A DNA stretch of 64,000 nucleotides from Caldilineaceae bacterium (GTDB lineage: Bacteria > Chloroflexota > Anaerolineae > Caldilineales > Caldilineaceae), in assembly GCA_022823185.1 (NCBI GenBank), contig JAJDXQ010000043.1, positions 62,001 to 126,000 of the forward strand, written 5' to 3'. Of this stretch, positions 14,985 to 23,689 are shown piece after piece (positions within the stretch are counted from its first letter, which is position 1; each line of letters begins with the position of its first letter). The translations under genes were made by a program, and so were the position numbers. Under the pieces are notes generated by a model. That model was not told where the DNA came from. It worked only from the letters and a program-made list of their open reading frames with translations, and did not search any database.

Positions 14985-15437
14985 TGTTGCGTCTCCTGTG
15001 ACCAGTTTCGGAAATTATCATTTAGGGCGGTCCAGGTGTCAAACTGCAGTGGACAGTGGATAGTGGGGTGGCGGGGAAACTGGCTGCTGTCTGAACAGGG
15101 ATTTGGGGGGATTATGGGGATTTGGGGGATGGGCGGGCGCGCGGAAGGGTCTTGGGGGGGTGATGGGAATTGTAAACATTGTGGGGTAGGCGTCAGGGGG
15201 TGGCGGGGATGGGGATGGGCCGCGGGGTGGGCATCTTGGGGGTTGGGAGAGGCGGGGGAGAGGTTGGATACTTCTTTGGGGGATTCCACTGAGTTTTGCA
15301 GCTTGCTTCTCCAGGACTCATCGAGTCTGGAGTGGAATCTGAAGCCGCCTTTTCCGGACGACCCCGGAGCAGGACAGCTTGTATTGCGCGTGATTGATTG
15401 ACTTTTGACTTTAAGTGTGCTTTTATGCCAGGCAAAT
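14985..15437 (+). other. G-tract-rich intergenic spacer
   Basis: Contains the CTGCAGTGGACAGTGG repeat unit at 15046-15061 and, between ~15098 and ~15265, many runs of four or more G on the plus strand. No ORF on either strand looks coding. Confidence 0.6.
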
Positions 15438-15566
15438 ATGGAGTGGGCAGCGTTGTTTGATCAGGCGCAGTTGGCTGCGCCGGAAGACGCATTTTTTTGC
15501 ATGGGCGGCTCGGCCGGTGTCGCGGCGGGGGTCAGTGCCTTTGTGGGGGGCTCTCTCGGCAAATGA
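15438..15566 (+). CDS. 42-residue ORF overlapping the PP2C phosphatase start
   Basis: ATG 15438 opens MEWAALFDQAQLAAPEDAFF and the frame ends GGSLGK with TGA at 15564-15566, overlapping the ATG of the phosphatase (AAATGA). The Gly/Ala/Val-rich end could be a membrane-associating helix. Overlap suggests translational coupling, and the phosphatase lacks a good ribosome site of its own. Ribosome site for this ORF is weak, so I hold it at moderate confidence. Confidence 0.4.
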   Translation: MEWAALFDQAQLAAPEDAFFCMGGSAGVAAGVSAFVGGSLGK

Positions 15567-16288
15567 AAAGACTTGAAATCCAGATCGCCGTAGCGAAGGT
15601 CGCGAAATACGCGGCGAGCGAGAGCGGGGATACGGTGGAGGTGGTGGAGCGCCCGCACGGCGGTATCAGCATCGTCGTTTCCGACGGCCAGCGGAGCGGC
15701 CGGAGCGCGAAAGCGATCAGCAACGTGGTGGCGCGGAAGGCGATGAGCTTGATCGCTGAAGGTGTGCGGGATGGCGCGGTGGCGCGGGCTACACACGATT
15801 ATTTGCGCACCAACCGGGGCGGGAAGGTCAGCGCGGAGCTGGTCATTGCGAGCGTCGATCTGGTAACGGAGACGCTTGTTCTCAGCCGCAACAGCCGCTG
15901 CCCTGTACTGGTTCAGCAGGATGGCAGAACGGAGTGGCTGGACGAACCGTGCGACGCGATTGGCATTTATCGAAATACAAAACCCAATATCGTTGAACTG
16001 CCGCTTGCGCCCGGTTTGACGGCTGTGGTATTTACGGATGGAATCTGGAGCGCGGGGCGCCGCAGCGGCGGGTCCATGGATGTAGCCGGGGCGGCCAGGC
16101 TGAATGGGAGCGGCGGCGCTCCTTCCGCGATAGGCGGCGCCAAGGGGATCGCCGACAGCATCTTAGAGGCGGCTATGGAGCAGGACAAGGGGCGGCCAAA
16201 GGACGACTCGACGGTCCTGGCTATCATGGTTGGAACTCATGAGAGGGAGCAGAAGATCCGCCAGATGGAAATCACGCTGCCCATATAG
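15563..16288 (+). CDS. SpoIIE/PP2C-type serine phosphatase
   Basis: 241 residues, ATG 15563. The metal-binding motifs are reduced but recognisable: HGGISIVVSDGQRSG near residue 32 (PP2C GD/DG site), VVFTDGIWSAG near residue 156 and the C-terminal KDDSTVLAIMVG near residue 215 (DD pair). These suit SpoIIE-family phosphatases that act on anti-anti-sigma factors. No partner anti-sigma gene is in the window. An upstream in-frame start at 15497 would add 22 residues but lacks support. Confidence 0.78.
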   Translation: MKRLEIQIAVAKVAKYAASESGDTVEVVERPHGGISIVVSDGQRSGRSAKAISNVVARKAMSLIAEGVRDGAVARATHDYLRTNRGGKVSAELVIASVDLVTETLVLSRNSRCPVLVQQDGRTEWLDEPCDAIGIYRNTKPNIVELPLAPGLTAVVFTDGIWSAGRRSGGSMDVAGAARLNGSGGAPSAIGGAKGIADSILEAAMEQDKGRPKDDSTVLAIMVGTHEREQKIRQMEITLPI

Positions 16289-16350
16289 GATTATCCTGAC
16301 TGAGCTGGATTGCGTGTGCGTTATTCTGACCGCCGATGGGGGCGGCCTAA

Positions 16351-16767
16351 GTGAATTTGGACCTTGTCAAGATTGCAGGTGTGAGCGCGGCCGGCAAATC
16401 GACACTTGTGGCAGGGCTGAGAGAGTTGGGTTACAATGCCCGCCCTGTTGCCCAGGAGCACAGCCAGGTACAAGACATGTGGCAGCGTATCCGGCCGCCA
16501 AGGTGGCTGATATTTCTGGATGCGGACCTGGCAGCCCAAGGTGAGAGGCGTCCCGACGTGAGCTGGGACGAGCCCTGGCGCAGGACGGAGTTGAAACGGC
16601 TTGGGCATGCGCGCAATTCGGCGGACCTGGTGATTGACACCAGCAGTTTGTCAGCGGAGAGGGTATTGCGGCAGGCAGTTGATTTTCTGCGCGAACGCGG
16701 CGCGGCCGCGGCGGACGGGCCGCTGGCAGAATTGCCGCGGACTGGGAGTGTGTGGCGCCGGGACTGA
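16351..16767 (+). CDS. small P-loop NTPase/kinase-like protein
   Basis: 138 residues from GTG 16351. Walker A is GVSAAGKSTLVAGL (residues 10-23), followed by LIFLDADLAAQGERRP (possible Walker B/substrate loop) and DLVIDTSSLSAERV near the C-terminus, the pattern of small nucleoside or metabolite kinases with a DTS segment. It is too short for most kinases, and substrate is unknown. It runs in the same direction as the phosphatase 62 nt upstream. Confidence 0.65.
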   Translation: MNLDLVKIAGVSAAGKSTLVAGLRELGYNARPVAQEHSQVQDMWQRIRPPRWLIFLDADLAAQGERRPDVSWDEPWRRTELKRLGHARNSADLVIDTSSLSAERVLRQAVDFLRERGAAAADGPLAELPRTGSVWRRD

Positions 16768-16973
16768 GGCAGGCATACAGTAGAGGCTTGGTCATTTTGG
16801 TTTCGCCTTCCGAGGATTCCAGGCAGAGGCTGCGGGCGCAGAGCGAAAGGGCGTATGGCGAGACATGGCAACGTGTACGCCAGGCGGCTCGCCTCCAGGA
16901 CAGTAAGCGCAAGAGCGCGTAAGAGTTGGATTCGCATACACTCCGAACATAAGAAAACGAGAGGACTGCGTCA

Positions 16974-17471
16974 ATGGCTGTTCAGACTGCAGGTCGGCTA
17001 TTCGCCTTCAACATGTGGGCCTGGAAGAGAGTGTTTCCAAGTTTGGCGGCGCTTCCGGAAGAAGAGTATTACGCTGAGCGCCCTTTCTTCTGGCACTCTC
17101 TGCATGGGCTGGCTGTCCACGGTTTCAGCTCAGAGAGGAATTGGCTGCTCCGATCCAGGGACGGCCGTTCGCCGCAGCCGGCGACAGCCGGGGAGTTCCC
17201 AACGTTCGCGGCTTTGCACAGTGCGTGGGAACCTCTGTGGGACGCGTGGCAGGCGTATCTCGGTTCGTTGGAATCGAGCTCGCTCACCAGTACTGTCACC
17301 TATCGCAATGACGAGGGCGCCGGATTCAGCATATTGCTGGATGATGTTTTGCGCCATGTCGTGAACCATGGCACTGAGCACCGAAGCCAGATGACACCGG
17401 TTCTGGCACAGTTGGGACATCCGACCGAACCGCTGGATTATGCCTATTTTGCCATTACCGAGAGACAGTAA
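16974..17471 (+). CDS. DinB/YfiT-family metal-binding protein
   Basis: 165 residues, four-helix bundle of the DinB superfamily. Likely metal ligands are the His in FFWHSLHGLAVH near residue 45 and the pair in HVVNHGTEHRSQM near residue 128. Members include thiol-S-transferases and damage-inducible proteins of unclear function. It is paralogous to the gene at 18036: both share RLFxxNxWAWxRVFPSL, AERPFFW and a TPVLAQLGHPTEPLD tail. Confidence 0.85.
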   Translation: MAVQTAGRLFAFNMWAWKRVFPSLAALPEEEYYAERPFFWHSLHGLAVHGFSSERNWLLRSRDGRSPQPATAGEFPTFAALHSAWEPLWDAWQAYLGSLESSSLTSTVTYRNDEGAGFSILLDDVLRHVVNHGTEHRSQMTPVLAQLGHPTEPLDYAYFAITERQ

Positions 17472-18035
17472 GCTCGTTTGGCTGGTCTGATCTTCAGGTT
17501 GCTGACGCGCGGTCCGAGGGCTGCGCGCGAGCCTCCACTTCCCGGAAAATGAAATACAGGCGGCGTCCGTTTGGGGCGCGCATTTGGCGCGCGCTCCAGG
17601 GAAGTCGTTCGGTGGTTACGCGAAGAGGCGCGAAGAACGGCAACGGTGCATGGGGGATCGGCGGGGAGGGCGCCCACATGGGGCGCCCCTACAGGGGGAG
17701 GCGGGGCGCGTATTTGCCGATGGGCAACGACAAGGGGCAAGGCAGGACAGGCGGAAATTTCGGGTTACGTCGGGGGAATATCGCTGGAGCCCGGGGGCAG
17801 CTTTTGCTGGCAATCAAGGATCTGGATGGCAAACAGGACACCTGGAAGGTGATTGACATTTCAGACTCTGCGTGCTATAAGGTTCCTGTGGTTGCTGCAG
17901 ACGCCGGCCGTGTGGGAATGAGGCGGGCCAAGCTAGCCCCATACCCCACACGAATCAATTTACAGGTCGGGTGAACGGTGCAGGGAAGCTGCAACTGAAG
18001 ACGACTCGCAACCAAGACTCATAAGGATGAATCTA
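17472..18035 (+). repeat. spacer with GGGGCGCCCCTACAGGGGG-type dispersed repeat
   Basis: The spacer between the two DinB paralogues contains, at 17665-17700, GGGCGCCCACATGGGGCGCC then CCTACAGGGGGAG. A close copy lies at 33835-33870 and a diverged one at 63794-63826. Near it is a CGCGAAG-x-GGCGCGAAG stretch also found at 63706-63730. No coding region is supported. Confidence 0.6.
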
Positions 18036-18539
18036 ATGTCTGTTCAATCCGTAAACAGGCTTTTTGAATACAACAAGTGGGCTTGGCGGCGGGTCTTTCC
18101 GAGCCTGGAGGCGCTCTCGGAGGCGGATTATCTCGCGGAACGCCCCTTTTTCTGGCAGTCGCTCCATGGCTTGACAGCTCATAGTTACGGCGCGGAGAAA
18201 GTGTGGCTGCAGCGGCTGGAGGGATTCAGTCCACCCGAATTGCCCGGGGCTTCCGAGTTTGCCTCTTTCGACGAAGTTCGGGCGGCGTGGGTCCCCCTGT
18301 GGGATGCGTGGGGGGATTTCCTTGGCAGCTTGACGAACAGCAGGTTCAATGACTTTCTCCTGTACCGCAACATCGAAGGCACGGCATATGAACTGAGAGT
18401 GGACGACGTTCTGCGTCACGTATTCAATCACGCCACTGAACATCGCAGTCAGATGACTCCTGTACTGGCTCAGTTGGGACATCCGACCGAGCCGCTCGAC
18501 TTCGGGAGATTCGCCATGCGAGAGAGCAAGCAGACATGA
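18036..18539 (+). CDS. DinB/YfiT-family metal-binding protein (paralogue)
   Basis: 167 residues. I chose ATG 18036 because it aligns with the start of the first copy (MSVQSVNRLFEYNKWAWRRV versus MAVQTAGRLFAFNMWAWKRV) and has AAGGA 10 nt upstream; ATG 18027 is too close to that site. His ligands are conserved (FFWQSLHGLTAH, HVFNHATEHRSQM). The two copies have clearly diverged in the middle, so the duplication is not recent. The iol cluster starts 85 bp downstream. Confidence 0.85.
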   Translation: MSVQSVNRLFEYNKWAWRRVFPSLEALSEADYLAERPFFWQSLHGLTAHSYGAEKVWLQRLEGFSPPELPGASEFASFDEVRAAWVPLWDAWGDFLGSLTNSRFNDFLLYRNIEGTAYELRVDDVLRHVFNHATEHRSQMTPVLAQLGHPTEPLDFGRFAMRESKQT

Positions 18540-18624
18540 GTAGGGCGAAGACATGACAACGACGGATTGAGAGCCGGATTCATTGCAGGAAATTATCGCG
18601 TCAGACCAAGGAGAGAAGGCAAGA

Positions 18625-19512
18625 ATGCGTTACACGGCAGAAAATGTGCTGGTGAGGCCGCAGACCGATGGCGAGGACCCGGGTCTGATCTTATCGGTGA
18701 CGCCCCAAAGCGCTGGATGGGAGTACATATCCTTTCAGGCGAGAAGGTTGGGCGAAGGAGAAGCGTGGTCCTTCGACACGGGCGAAAACGAGTTCGCGTT
18801 TGTCAATTTGACCGGACGTTACCGAGTCGAGAGTGACAGAGGCAGCTGGACTGGGATGGGCGGGCGGGCTGATGTATTCAGCGGCGCTGCGCATGCGCTT
18901 TATTTGCCGCGACAGACCAGCCTTACGATCACGGCGGAGGAGGCGGGCGAATTTGCGGTTACGTGGACGCCGACCTCTGAGGACCACGAACCATGGCTGA
19001 TCCGTCCGGAGGACGTGGCCGTGAGCATTCGCGGGGGAGACAACGTGAGCCGCCAGATCAACGACCTGCTGCCGCCGGGCTCGCCGGTCCACAGAATTGT
19101 GCTGGTGGAGGTCTACACGCCGAGCGGCAACTGGAGCAGCTATCCGCCGCACAAGCACGACGTCCACATTGAGGGCGAAGCGGGGGAGCTGGTCGAGGCT
19201 GATTTGGAGGAGGTCTATTTCTATCGGATCGACCGGCCTGAAGGGTTTGCGTACCAGAGGGTCTATACGGACGAAAACTCGCCGATGCATGCTGCGGGCA
19301 ATCCGATTGATGCACTTGTGCGGGTCGGCCACAATGAGGCGGTGCTGGTGCCTGAGGGGTATCATCCCGTCGTGAGCATGCCGGGCTACACCACGTATTA
19401 TTTGAATGTGTTGGCGGGCAGCGCGCAGAGTCTGGCAAACCAGGAGGACCCGAATTACGGTTGGGTAAAGGACAGTTATGCAGGGATGGACGAGAGGCTG
19501 CCCCTGTACTGA
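18625..19512 (+). CDS. iolB: 5-deoxy-glucuronate isomerase (IolB)
   Basis: Converts 5-deoxy-glucuronate to 2-deoxy-5-keto-gluconate in myo-inositol catabolism. 295 residues from ATG 18625, with GAGAGAAGG just upstream. Bicupin layout: metal site in SSYPPHKHDVH near residue 172, acidic ligand in LEEVYFYRID near 193, and GYHPVVSMPGYTTYYLNVLAG near 247. Several in-frame codons extend upstream but lack a ribosome site. It leads the inositol cluster; iolC follows 71 nt later. Confidence 0.92.
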   Translation: MRYTAENVLVRPQTDGEDPGLILSVTPQSAGWEYISFQARRLGEGEAWSFDTGENEFAFVNLTGRYRVESDRGSWTGMGGRADVFSGAAHALYLPRQTSLTITAEEAGEFAVTWTPTSEDHEPWLIRPEDVAVSIRGGDNVSRQINDLLPPGSPVHRIVLVEVYTPSGNWSSYPPHKHDVHIEGEAGELVEADLEEVYFYRIDRPEGFAYQRVYTDENSPMHAAGNPIDALVRVGHNEAVLVPEGYHPVVSMPGYTTYYLNVLAGSAQSLANQEDPNYGWVKDSYAGMDERLPLY

Positions 19513-19583
19513 ACCATCAACGTATGTCAACGCGGGTGGCGGGGGTTCGCAGTCGCCTGATTGGGCCCGGAGAAGCCAGAGAA

Positions 19584-20609
19584 ATGACGATGGAAAACAG
19601 TAAGAGAAAGTATGACTCGCTGCACATGGGTCGTTCCTCAATAGACCTGTACAGCAATGATGTGGGGGCGCGGTTTTCGGACATCGGCAGCTTTGCCGCG
19701 TATGTTGGAGGGTCGCCGACAAATATCAGTGTGGGCGGGGCGCGGTTGGGCTTGAAGACGGCGCTGGTGACGGGGCTGGGAGAGGATCCGGTTGGGGATT
19801 TCATCGCCGACTTTCTGGAGAAGGAGGGGGTCGATTTCAGTTTCAGCCCGCGCAAACCTGGACATCGCACCAGCGCGGTTGTGCTCGGCATCGAGCCGCC
19901 GGACCGTTTTCCGCTGGTCTATTACCGGGAGAACTGCGCGGATATAGAGTTGACGATAGACGATGTTCTGGCTGCGCCGGTGGCGGATGCGAATGTGTTC
20001 CAGTTCGCGGGCACGAATCTGAGCAAGGAGCCGAGCCGGAGTTCTACGATGTTCGGCGCGGAGTTTTCCCAGCAGGTGGGCACGACGGTGGTCTTCGACC
20101 TCGACTTCCGGCCGGATCAGTGGCATGATCCGCGGGCGTTCGGCGTGGTGGCGCGGTCCGTTTTGCCGAACGTGGATGTGGTGATCGGGACGGAGGACGA
20201 GATCAATGCCGCGGTGCTGAGCGACGCCAGCCAGATGTCGCTGACCCACTCGCAGATATCGGATGCAAAGGTTGAGGGGGATGTTAAGGCGGCGATAGAG
20301 TGGCTGCTGGCGTTGGGGCCGGAGGCGGTAGTTGAGAAGGTGGGCGCGCTTGGTTCGCGGGTGCATCTGGCCGGCGGCGAGGTGCTGGAGGTGCCGGGAT
20401 TTCCGGTTGAAATCTACAATATACTGGGGGCGGGGGACGCGTTCGGGGCCGGGTTCATCTACGGTTATGTCAATGACTGGGGATGGCAGCGTTCTGCCCG
20501 GCTGGGCAATGCCTGCGGGGCCATCGTCGTGCTGGCGCACGGCTGCGCGAACTTTATGCCGACATACGATGAGGTGATGGCGTTTGTGGAAGAGCGGGGA
20601 GGGTTTTAG
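19584..20609 (+). CDS. iolC: 5-dehydro-2-deoxygluconokinase (IolC), PfkB family
   Basis: Phosphorylates 2-deoxy-5-keto-gluconate. 341 residues from ATG 19584 (a second ATG follows at 19590). N-terminal HMGRSSIDLYSNDVG, substrate region GGSPTNISVGGARLGLKTAL near residue 46, and C-terminal PfkB signature NILGAGDAFGAGFIYG near residue 280 with the catalytic Asp in GAGDAF. The longer upstream reading overlaps iolB and lacks a start signal. The next canonical gene, iolE, is displaced 2.1 kb by an inserted ATPase pair. Confidence 0.92.
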   Translation: MTMENSKRKYDSLHMGRSSIDLYSNDVGARFSDIGSFAAYVGGSPTNISVGGARLGLKTALVTGLGEDPVGDFIADFLEKEGVDFSFSPRKPGHRTSAVVLGIEPPDRFPLVYYRENCADIELTIDDVLAAPVADANVFQFAGTNLSKEPSRSSTMFGAEFSQQVGTTVVFDLDFRPDQWHDPRAFGVVARSVLPNVDVVIGTEDEINAAVLSDASQMSLTHSQISDAKVEGDVKAAIEWLLALGPEAVVEKVGALGSRVHLAGGEVLEVPGFPVEIYNILGAGDAFGAGFIYGYVNDWGWQRSARLGNACGAIVVLAHGCANFMPTYDEVMAFVEERGGF

Positions 20610-20701
20610 GTGCGGCGCCGCACAGAAGGGACTGAACTTTCTTGTTGGCAGCCCTCTGCCGAAGGAGTTCTTGCACGCGTAGCCGACCAAATGGGAATTC
20701 C

Positions 20702-22015
20702 ATGGGCAAGGTCTCGGTTTCAAAACTGACAGCTAAGAACTACAAGAATATCCGTCTGGAAGAAGGCCTCGATTTGGGTCCGCTGACTGTCTTCATTGGC
20801 GCAAATGGATCGGGAAAGAGCAATGTTATTTCGCTGTTCAGGTTTCTGCAGGAGTGTGTAGCCGGTTTCGGGGCGGGCGATCAGAGGGGCCGCACCAGCT
20901 TTGAGAATGCTGTTTCCCGGCTAGGAGGGGCCAAGATCCTGGATGGGACCGTCGACGCGCCCGCCAAGGTGGAAATCAAGTATCAGTTCGCGCTTCATAA
21001 AGAAGAGGCAACACTGGGAATCGAGCTACTGGCTCCGCGTGCGTATCATGGCGTCATTGTAGAAAGAGAGTTTCTCGCCCTTGGAAACGGTGATTCGGAT
21101 CCCCGTATATTTTATCGAGTTCAGGGCGGACAAGGCGGCAGTGGTTCCGGCGTGATTTCCGTGTCAGACTTTCCTGAGCCGATTACAAGGACGATGGTTG
21201 ACCCAAAGGGCCATTTGGAGAGCATAAAGAACATCCCGAACAATGAACTCGCACTTTCGGTTTTGCCCCGGCTACTTGAATCCAGCATTTTGGCCCCTGG
21301 ATCAGTGCCTCTCTATGGGCCGCGGGGAAAACTAATCGACTCGACCGTTTCGTGGAAGTTTTACAATGCAAACAGCATGGATGTGGAGGAGATAAAGTCA
21401 TCTGACCCCAAATTAGGCCGTTCAGACCTGTTCGTGTCACCTTCGGGAGATAATCTGGTTCTTGTCCTATATAACTTGATTCACGAAGACTTTGCGTTTG
21501 AAGAGTCGCTGAATCTCATGATCAGGGACATTCTACCTGTCACTCAAAAGATCCGCGCCCTGGCTCTAGGGAGGAGCTCTGTTTTCCTGGAGTGGCGCGT
21601 GGAGGGTTGTTCGGAGCCATTCTTTCTGGATGAGATGTCTGATGGCTCAATTCGCATGTTATGTTGGGCCGCCATTCTCAGTTCTCCTCGCCTGCCATCG
21701 CTCATCGTATTGGACGAACCCGAGCTGGGGATCCATCCGGCCTGGATGCCGTTCCTGGCGGCGTGGATCAAGAGCGCCGCGCAGAAAACACAGGTAATCG
21801 TGACCACACATAGCCCGGACCTATTGGATCATTTTACTGACCAGCTTGATGACAGAGGATACATATACAGCTTTCAACAGGATCCCGCCCGTCTGAGTCA
21901 CTTCAAGCCCAGGCGCCTTAGCAGGGACGCCGTTTCCGGCTGGCTGGAAGAAGGCTGGCAGCTAGGCGACTTGTACAGGGTGGGAAATCCCGCGGTTGGG
22001 GGGTGGCCGTGGTAG
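20702..22015 (+). CDS. AAA-family ATPase (OLD/ABC-like, AAA_21), probable defence-type ATPase
   Basis: 437 residues. Walker A VFIGANGSGKSNVISLFRFL near residue 31, a signature-like DEMSDGSIRMLCW near residue 313, Walker B LIVLDEPELGIHP near residue 333 and an H-loop TTHSPDLLDHF near 370. This is the SMC/OLD-like ATPase class used in many antiphage modules. It overlaps the TOPRIM-like gene by 13 bp, so the two form a unit. It interrupts an otherwise co-directional iol gene run, and codon usage looks less GC-biased than the neighbours. PARIS, Septu and OLD systems share this layout, but I cannot assign it to one. Confidence 0.85.
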   Translation: MGKVSVSKLTAKNYKNIRLEEGLDLGPLTVFIGANGSGKSNVISLFRFLQECVAGFGAGDQRGRTSFENAVSRLGGAKILDGTVDAPAKVEIKYQFALHKEEATLGIELLAPRAYHGVIVEREFLALGNGDSDPRIFYRVQGGQGGSGSGVISVSDFPEPITRTMVDPKGHLESIKNIPNNELALSVLPRLLESSILAPGSVPLYGPRGKLIDSTVSWKFYNANSMDVEEIKSSDPKLGRSDLFVSPSGDNLVLVLYNLIHEDFAFEESLNLMIRDILPVTQKIRALALGRSSVFLEWRVEGCSEPFFLDEMSDGSIRMLCWAAILSSPRLPSLIVLDEPELGIHPAWMPFLAAWIKSAAQKTQVIVTTHSPDLLDHFTDQLDDRGYIYSFQQDPARLSHFKPRRLSRDAVSGWLEEGWQLGDLYRVGNPAVGGWPW

Positions 22016-22701
22016 TGTGGGTCTTCTCAGGAGGCGGAGAATCTGAAGTGAGAGGTTTGGTCCCACTCCTAAGAAGGATGGGTTCGGAACACACATTTGA
22101 AAGAAAGTCCCCCATAAGACGGAGGCATAGGCCACGCCCAGCGCAAGAGCCGGGCTATGGGCACACAGGTGTAAGCCTTGCCCAGCAGATGGAGAAGCTG
22201 CTTACTGAATCGCTAAGAGCAGATGATCGTTGTGATTTGATTCTCGTCATTGATGATCTTGATTGCCATGATCCGAAGGATCGGAGAGAGCTCTTCGACA
22301 GATCGATAATGAATGTGGACAAGGCGACCAGTATCGATCGCTATGTTGGGTTTGCCTCACCGGAAATAGAAGCGTGGATTGTCGCGGATTGGGACAATTC
22401 AATTGCCAGGGATCCGGACTTTCGCGGCTGTCACAATCAGATGCGTCAATGGCTGAGCTCGCAGAAGGATGTTTCTTTTGACCAGCCTGAGACCTTTAGC
22501 AGTTTGGACGAGGACAGGGGTTCATGTGTTGACAAGCTTTCTGACGCGCTTGTTGAATCTTCGGTCCAATGCGGGGCGCGGTCCCCCTATTCCAAAGGCG
22601 TGCATACGGCAAGGTTTCTGCAAACAGTTTCAACGGACATTGTACACAGCAAATGCCCTCTCTTTCGCGAGTTGCGCAACCGGTTGACCGGGAAAGAATA
22701 G
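22003..22701 (+). CDS. TOPRIM-like DUF4276/RloB-type protein paired with the ATPase
   Basis: 232 residues from GTG 22003; GTG 22009 or 22015 are alternatives within the overlap. An N-terminal strand and acidic motif VWVFSGGGESEVRGL is followed by LILVIDDLDCHDPKD near residue 80 (D-x-D-like) and YVGFASPEIEAWIVADWDN near residue 113, the pattern of DUF4276/OLD-type TOPRIM domains (E...DxD...EAWLLAD). Such domains cut nucleic acid when licensed by a partner ATPase. The iolE start codon follows after 12 nt. Confidence 0.7.
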   Translation: MAVVVWVFSGGGESEVRGLVPLLRRMGSEHTFERKSPIRRRHRPRPAQEPGYGHTGVSLAQQMEKLLTESLRADDRCDLILVIDDLDCHDPKDRRELFDRSIMNVDKATSIDRYVGFASPEIEAWIVADWDNSIARDPDFRGCHNQMRQWLSSQKDVSFDQPETFSSLDEDRGSCVDKLSDALVESSVQCGARSPYSKGVHTARFLQTVSTDIVHSKCPLFRELRNRLTGKE

Positions 22702-22713
22702 GATAGGGACGAG

Positions 22714-23613
22714 ATGAAAGTAAGAGTTGCGACAGCGCCTGTTTCCTGGGGTGTCCTGATGAAGGACACGCCGAACGTTCCTCAATACAGCCAGGTCCTA
22801 GATGAGATTCAGGAGGCCGGGTATGTGGGAACGGAGTTGGGGCCTTACGGCTACCTGCCCTTTGACGCGGCGAAACTGCGAGACGAGTTGGAGCGGCGCG
22901 GGCTGTCGTTGATTTCAGCCTTCACGATCTTCAACTTCCTGGCCGGCAAGGAGGACGAGACGGTCTACCGGGAAGCGTTGGAGACGGCGCAGGTGCTTTC
23001 GGCCATGGGATGCAGTCATATTGTGCTGTCTGACGTGCTGTTTGTGGAGGAGAGGCGGGCCCGTCGCGCCGGTCGCATCCGCCCGGAGGATTCTCTTGGC
23101 GAGGCGGAGTGGAAGCGGGCCGCGGCGAATGTGGACGCATTCGCGAGGGTCGTCTTCGACGAGTACGGAATGCGGTGCGCGGCGCATCCGCATGTGGGGG
23201 GCTACCTGGAGACCGACTTTGAAATCGACGCTCTATTGGAGCGCACCGACCCGGAACTGGTCGGGCTGTGCTTTGACATGGCGCATATCGCGTACGGCGG
23301 CGGCGACCCGGTTGCGGTTCTCGACAAGTGGCGGGAGCGCACGTGGTATCTGCATATCAAGGAGTGCGATGGTCGCGCGCGCGAGGAAGTCATTGGACGC
23401 GGCGGCGACTACTATGATGGGGTACAGTCCGGCGTATTCCCGGAATTGGGCCGAGGGACGACTGACTGGCGCGGGATAAACCGCATATTGGAAGAGATAG
23501 ACTTTGATGGATGGGGCACGGTTGAACAGGACATTCTGCCGGGGATGGGCATCGATGCCCTGGCGAGCGCCAGGCGCAACCGGGCGTATCTGCGTACGGA
23601 ACTTGGGTGGTAG
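22714..23613 (+). CDS. iolE: inosose dehydratase-like sugar phosphate isomerase/epimerase (IolE)
   Basis: Expected to dehydrate 2-keto-myo-inositol. 299 residues, AP-endonuclease-2-type TIM barrel. Opens RVATAPVSWGVLMKDTPNVP, as IolE proteins do, with later metal-site segments CAAHPHVGGYLET near residue 151, LCFDMAHIAYGG near 184, YLHIKECDGR near 212 and WGTVEQDI near 268. IolI isomerases share the fold, but the N-terminus and ECDGR fit IolE better. Confidence 0.85.
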   Translation: MKVRVATAPVSWGVLMKDTPNVPQYSQVLDEIQEAGYVGTELGPYGYLPFDAAKLRDELERRGLSLISAFTIFNFLAGKEDETVYREALETAQVLSAMGCSHIVLSDVLFVEERRARRAGRIRPEDSLGEAEWKRAAANVDAFARVVFDEYGMRCAAHPHVGGYLETDFEIDALLERTDPELVGLCFDMAHIAYGGGDPVAVLDKWRERTWYLHIKECDGRAREEVIGRGGDYYDGVQSGVFPELGRGTTDWRGINRILEEIDFDGWGTVEQDILPGMGIDALASARRNRAYLRTELGW

Positions 23614-23689
23614 ACGGTTTGCTTCCCCTTGTGTCGGGAAGCCTTGAAGGGCAGTTATTTGGCGTTGGACACTCTCATAGGTACTTCCA

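Noticed and set aside
14781..15401. 206-codon plus-strand ORF
   Set aside because: Runs from inside the dehydratase shadow into G-rich spacer; Trp/Gly-rich composition reflects the G-tracts, not a protein.
20702..22701. Assignment of the ATPase-TOPRIM pair to PARIS, Septu or Gabija
   Set aside because: The ATPase type and TOPRIM motifs are shared by several systems; sequence by eye cannot decide, so no system name is given.
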